Source: JBLHHI01 sp047614125 (GTDB lineage Bacteria; Bacteroidota; Bacteroidia; NS11-12g; UBA9320). Taken from it: DNA of 17,611 bases. The translations under genes were made by a program, and so were the position numbers. Shown one piece after another: positions 15,250 to 17,611 of this stretch. The stretch lies in contig JBLHHI010000067.1 of the NCBI GenBank assembly GCA_047614125.1, positions 1 to 17,611 of the forward strand. The letters are read 5' to 3'. The first letter of the stretch is position 1, and each line of letters starts with the position of its first letter. The notes below the pieces were generated by a model. That model was not told the origin of the DNA. It saw only the letters and a program-made list of their open reading frames with translations, and did no database searches.

Positions 15250-15738
15250 TCACTTAAAGGATATTATTACTGTCGAATGTCTTATTTGTTCAAATGGCAG
15301 CTCTTCCGGTGGTCCATATTTAGCTGGACGTCCCTTGTCTCTGCTTCTCAATTCAGGTTCTATAATGATGTGCGTTTCAAGCGCTTCCACCAAATGTGCA
15401 ACGATCTCAACATCATCTGTTTTAATAATGTTTAAATCTCTGCCTTCATGTTTTTTATACTGCCTAGGGAGGGTAAGTGGTTTATCCACCCCAGGGCTCG
15501 AAATCTCCAAAATAAAGGGTTCCGATTCAAACTCGTCTTCATCAATAACAACCGATATCTTCTTGCTTATCGACCGGCATGCTTCCACCGTTACGCCTTC
15601 ATCGCCATCAATCAAAACTTGGATTTTTTTACTGCGATCGCCTCCAACAACATCCACCAAAAACAGCGGACTGTCCGCTATTTCGGTTTCAACTAAGCTG
15701 CGTATTTGATCCAATAAAACCATCTCTAAACCGACCAT
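15250..15738 (-). CDS. rimP: Ribosome maturation factor RimP
   Basis: RimP assists 30S subunit maturation. The 162-residue protein has the two-domain pattern: an N-terminal alpha/beta domain with FLVDVVGGDRSKKIQVLIDGDEGVTVEACRSISKKISVVID and the family-typical LEISSPGVDKPLTLPRQYKKHEGR, then an SH3-like C-terminal domain. Two starts are possible: ATG at 15738, or ATG five codons later at 15723 (MVLLDQIRSLVE). The first lies four bases from a hairpin with no Shine-Dalgarno sequence, the second has a weak purine-rich TTTAGAG in front of it; I keep the longer form. The order rimP-nusA-infB is the classic conserved cluster. Confidence 0.95.
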   Translation of the reverse strand: MVGLEMVLLDQIRSLVETEIADSPLFLVDVVGGDRSKKIQVLIDGDEGVTVEACRSISKKISVVIDEDEFESEPFILEISSPGVDKPLTLPRQYKKHEGRDLNIIKTDDVEIVAHLVEALETHIIIEPELRSRDKGRPAKYGPPEELPFEQIRHSTVIISFK

Positions 15739-15739
15739 T

Positions 15740-15765
15740 AAAAAGGGGGAATCAAATTCCCCCTT
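15740..15765 (-). promoter_or_regulatory. Terminator-like leader hairpin abutting the rimP start codon (candidate attenuator)
   Basis: On the minus strand, AAGGGGGAAT and ATTCCCCCTT form a 10-bp perfect stem around a 3-base loop, followed by a run of T (five in all, two of them in the stem), then A and the ATG. The promoter candidate lies upstream of it and no promoter can fit downstream, so rimP-nusA-infB transcription must pass through it. It would also block the ribosome-binding region of the first ATG. Confidence 0.65.
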
Positions 15766-15790
15766 CAGTCTTTATCTCATTTATTTGGTG

Positions 15791-15798
15791 CAAAAGTA
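15791..15798 (-). promoter_or_regulatory. Promoter -7 box of the rimP-nusA-infB operon
   Basis: The minus strand reads TATACTTTTGCACC here, matching the Bacteroidota -7 element TAnnTTTG with a commonly seen GCACC extension. A TTTC stands at about the -33 position, imperfect against TTTG. Transcription would begin near 15784, leaving a leader of about 45 bases that consists largely of the hairpin. Confidence 0.5.
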
Positions 15799-15879
15799 TA
15801 CTAATTTATGAAAAGATGAAATAATGGTTTATAAAACATTGAAAGACTTGGGTATTGTACACCTAAAACAGTCTCATTA

Positions 15880-15916
15880 CACAACTAAATTCTTTGAATT
15901 TGGGATTGCCGTTGTG
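15880..15916 (-). terminator. Possible hairpin after the DUF5686 gene
   Basis: Two nested inverted repeats, CACAAC/GTTGTG (15880-15885 with 15911-15916) and AAATTC/GAATTT (15887-15892 with 15896-15901), begin just 1 base after the stop codon on the minus strand. There is no U-tract, so this is a weak terminator candidate. Confidence 0.3.
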
Positions 15917-15917
15917 C

Positions 15918-17611
15918 TTAAAACGACCAGGTATTCTTATTGCGGTTATAGAACTCAAAAGCCACCTTAAATGTGCTTCGGTAACCAACCTTACTCGATT
16001 GAGAAGCAACGTAATAAACACCTAATCGCAAACGCTCTCGTCCGATTTTGAAAATTCGATTTAAACCGGCGTAGGTTTCAAAGTAAACATAGTCTCGCTC
16101 TGGCGCCCAAAGCATGCCACCACCCACTGAGGTTTTAATATTTGTTTTCTTTAAGATGGGTATCTTGTTCATTATGAAGCCGTTGAACTGATGTACGTAA
16201 TGACCTTCAACAAAGGGTTTAAAGGTTGAAAACGTTGTGTCGATCATTTGAAAGGTATACATCGGTGGCGTAAACAAATAAGGATCGCCACCTCGATGAT
16301 ACACGTAATCCATTATTTCCAATCGTGTGGTGTCAAAAAAGATTCCAGTTCGAATGGAGTACTGGCTCGTTCCAAAAATGCCAACATTGAACTTCTGGCT
16401 AACGCTTGCCCCAACATAGGTAGACTTAGTGGCACTGCCCAATACTCCTTTCCAAGCTTGGCTAAGTGAAAGCGTAAAGGTTGGAAATTTTGAACCCAGA
16501 ATTATCTTTTCATTGGGCTCCCTCATGTACATTTGCCACGGAGTATAACGTAAAAAAATACTCGTCTTAAAGGCGTTGTGATGCTCAAAATCTACGGGAA
16601 CATTGTTTTCAAAAAGGGAGTCACCTGCTTCAGAAAACTTAAAACTTGCCAAACTATTTCGCTGCTCGTAGTTAACTGAAGTGCCTAAGTACAATCCGTT
16701 TATGAGCTCTGTTGAGTGCCCAATACCTGCAAAATTCTCTTCAAAGAAATTGTCTCGTCTAAAAATTGTGGCTATGGTGGCATATGGATTTATGAAATCG
16801 AAGTAGCGGCCAAAACTCACGTCGATGTCTGACCGGCGTAAGGGATTGTACATGTGGTTTAGATAAAAGGTTCCCTTAAAGTCTTGATTCCTAAAACCGT
16901 AGTTTAAAAAAGGCGATAAATAAATGCTCTTCCGGTTTTCATACTTTTTGTAAAAAGACATGAAATACCGCAAACGTATTCCGCCAATGGCCACTGGATC
17001 AATTAATGAAATTGCCGGAGAGAAGTCTACGGTTTCTTTTCGTTCTCGATTAATATGACCCTGCCCATGCCAAAGCAACTTTAACAAGGTAACACGGTTG
17101 TAAATCGAATCGAGCGAATCGAGGTACTGTTTCGAGTTTATTACCATGTAAATTGAATCCTTCCGTCGTACAAAGTCTTGTTCGCGCTCGGTTAATGGCT
17201 CGGGCCGAATGCGCGCCCAAAATGACGTGTCTTTTTCGTACGCTTCTTGTTGCGTTACGCTTACTTCGGCGTTAAAAAACTTTTTAGCATAAATCGTATC
17301 ATATACAAAGTTTGAATATTGCACTTTGGTACTTCCATCGAATGATGAACCGGAATTTACCGCTTGCCATGTAAAGGTCTGACTAACTGGTAGATGCTGC
17401 TCAGTTTCCGGGTTGTAATTCAGCTCAAAACTAAATTCATCGTATATAACTAAGGCGGTTTTTGGCAACGAAAGTTGAGCCGACTTAAGTTGCCATGTAA
17501 TGTCGTAAATCTCCAACTCCCCTTTCATTAATGCGTTGCCCAACTTTCTAGGTTCAACTCGAATTCGATATATTTTACGAAAGGAGCTGTCGTAGTATGA
17601 ACCGAGAAATT
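15918..17611 (-). CDS. DUF5686-family outer-membrane protein, N-terminus cut by window edge
   Basis: The reading frame is open to the window end, so this is the C-terminal part (564 visible residues) of a larger protein. The frame enters as FLGSYYDSSFRKIYRIRVEPRKLGN, so an apparent TTG start at 17543 is not the real one. In the Bacteroidota, DUF5686 proteins normally begin with a signal peptide and a carboxypeptidase-regulatory-like (CarboxypepD_reg-like) domain, followed by a predicted outer-membrane barrel. The visible part shows the expected YRIRVEPR and GELEIYDITWQL region, then NHMYNPLRRSDIDVSFGRYFDFINPYATIATIF-like barrel strands, rich in alternating aromatic residues, to the end NRNKNTWSF with the terminal Phe typical of barrels. 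The biological role is not established. Confidence 0.85.
   Translation of the reverse strand, partial: FLGSYYDSSFRKIYRIRVEPRKLGNALMKGELEIYDITWQLKSAQLSLPKTALVIYDEFSFELNYNPETEQHLPVSQTFTWQAVNSGSSFDGSTKVQYSNFVYDTIYAKKFFNAEVSVTQQEAYEKDTSFWARIRPEPLTEREQDFVRRKDSIYMVINSKQYLDSLDSIYNRVTLLKLLWHGQGHINRERKETVDFSPAISLIDPVAIGGIRLRYFMSFYKKYENRKSIYLSPFLNYGFRNQDFKGTFYLNHMYNPLRRSDIDVSFGRYFDFINPYATIATIFRRDNFFEENFAGIGHSTELINGLYLGTSVNYEQRNSLASFKFSEAGDSLFENNVPVDFEHHNAFKTSIFLRYTPWQMYMREPNEKIILGSKFPTFTLSLSQAWKGVLGSATKSTYVGASVSQKFNVGIFGTSQYSIRTGIFFDTTRLEIMDYVYHRGGDPYLFTPPMYTFQMIDTTFSTFKPFVEGHYVHQFNGFIMNKIPILKKTNIKTSVGGGMLWAPERDYVYFETYAGLNRIFKIGRERLRLGVYYVASQSSKVGYRSTFKVAFEFYNRNKNTWSF

Noticed and set aside
17541..17543. 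TTG as start of the DUF5686 gene
   Set aside because: The same frame continues upstream to the window end with family-typical YRIRVEPR sequence, so the start is outside the window.
1..17611. CRISPR array, tRNA, rRNA, prophage, toxin-antitoxin or defence system
   Set aside because: No spaced direct repeats, cloverleaf, rRNA-like sequence or phage or defence gene families were recognised on either strand.

Overview
The window is a stretch of chromosome from a member of the Bacteroidota, most likely Flavobacteriales; the genus cannot be told. The evidence is the lineage-typical families (a DUF5686 outer-membrane protein, a DUF4369/DUF5106 thioredoxin-like protein, a HERIH mini membrane protein beside an ECF sigma factor), TAnnTTTG-type -7 promoter boxes, few Shine-Dalgarno sequences, and a rimP-nusA-infB cluster. 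Almost all genes are on the minus strand; only an alkyltransferase-like gene and one small envelope gene are on the plus strand.

Layout from left to right. 1-1569: an ECF sigma factor, a single-pass anti-sigma-like protein and a small membrane protein with an HExxH motif, cut by the window edge; the three are tightly packed. 1645-4928: a four-gene overlapping operon, read fabH, mscS, rimB-like retropepsin, rimK. 5014-6541: a secreted TlpA-like thiol-disulfide protein with a clear intrinsic terminator. 6610-6975: an alkyltransferase-like DNA repair protein (PAHRV in place of PCHRV), divergent from the TlpA-like gene. 6980-7746: a decayed YciI-domain lipoprotein gene carrying a 278-bp MITE-like element in its signal-peptide codons. 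7793-10251: an MBOAT O-acyltransferase with its SGNH-type partner, probably acylating a surface polysaccharide. 10290-10907: a small secreted, probably beta-barrel protein. 10911-15738: infB, nusA and rimP, transcribed rimP first. 15918 to the window end: the C-terminal part of a DUF5686 protein.

The window is mostly ordinary housekeeping and envelope sequence. The two most informative structures are not protein families. First, removing the 278-bp inverted-repeat element, with one copy of a TTAA or TA duplication, rejoins the reading frame of a lipoprotein signal peptide ahead of the YciI domain. The same gene also lacks a usable in-frame start codon and has a stop codon where its family has the Tyr of a WYGSAAL motif. 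Second, the rimP-nusA-infB operon has a Bacteroidota-type promoter and a terminator-like hairpin ending within four bases of the rimP start codon, which suggests attenuation or autoregulation of the NusA/IF-2 operon. I found no convincing phage, CRISPR, tRNA, rRNA or wholly new multi-gene system.
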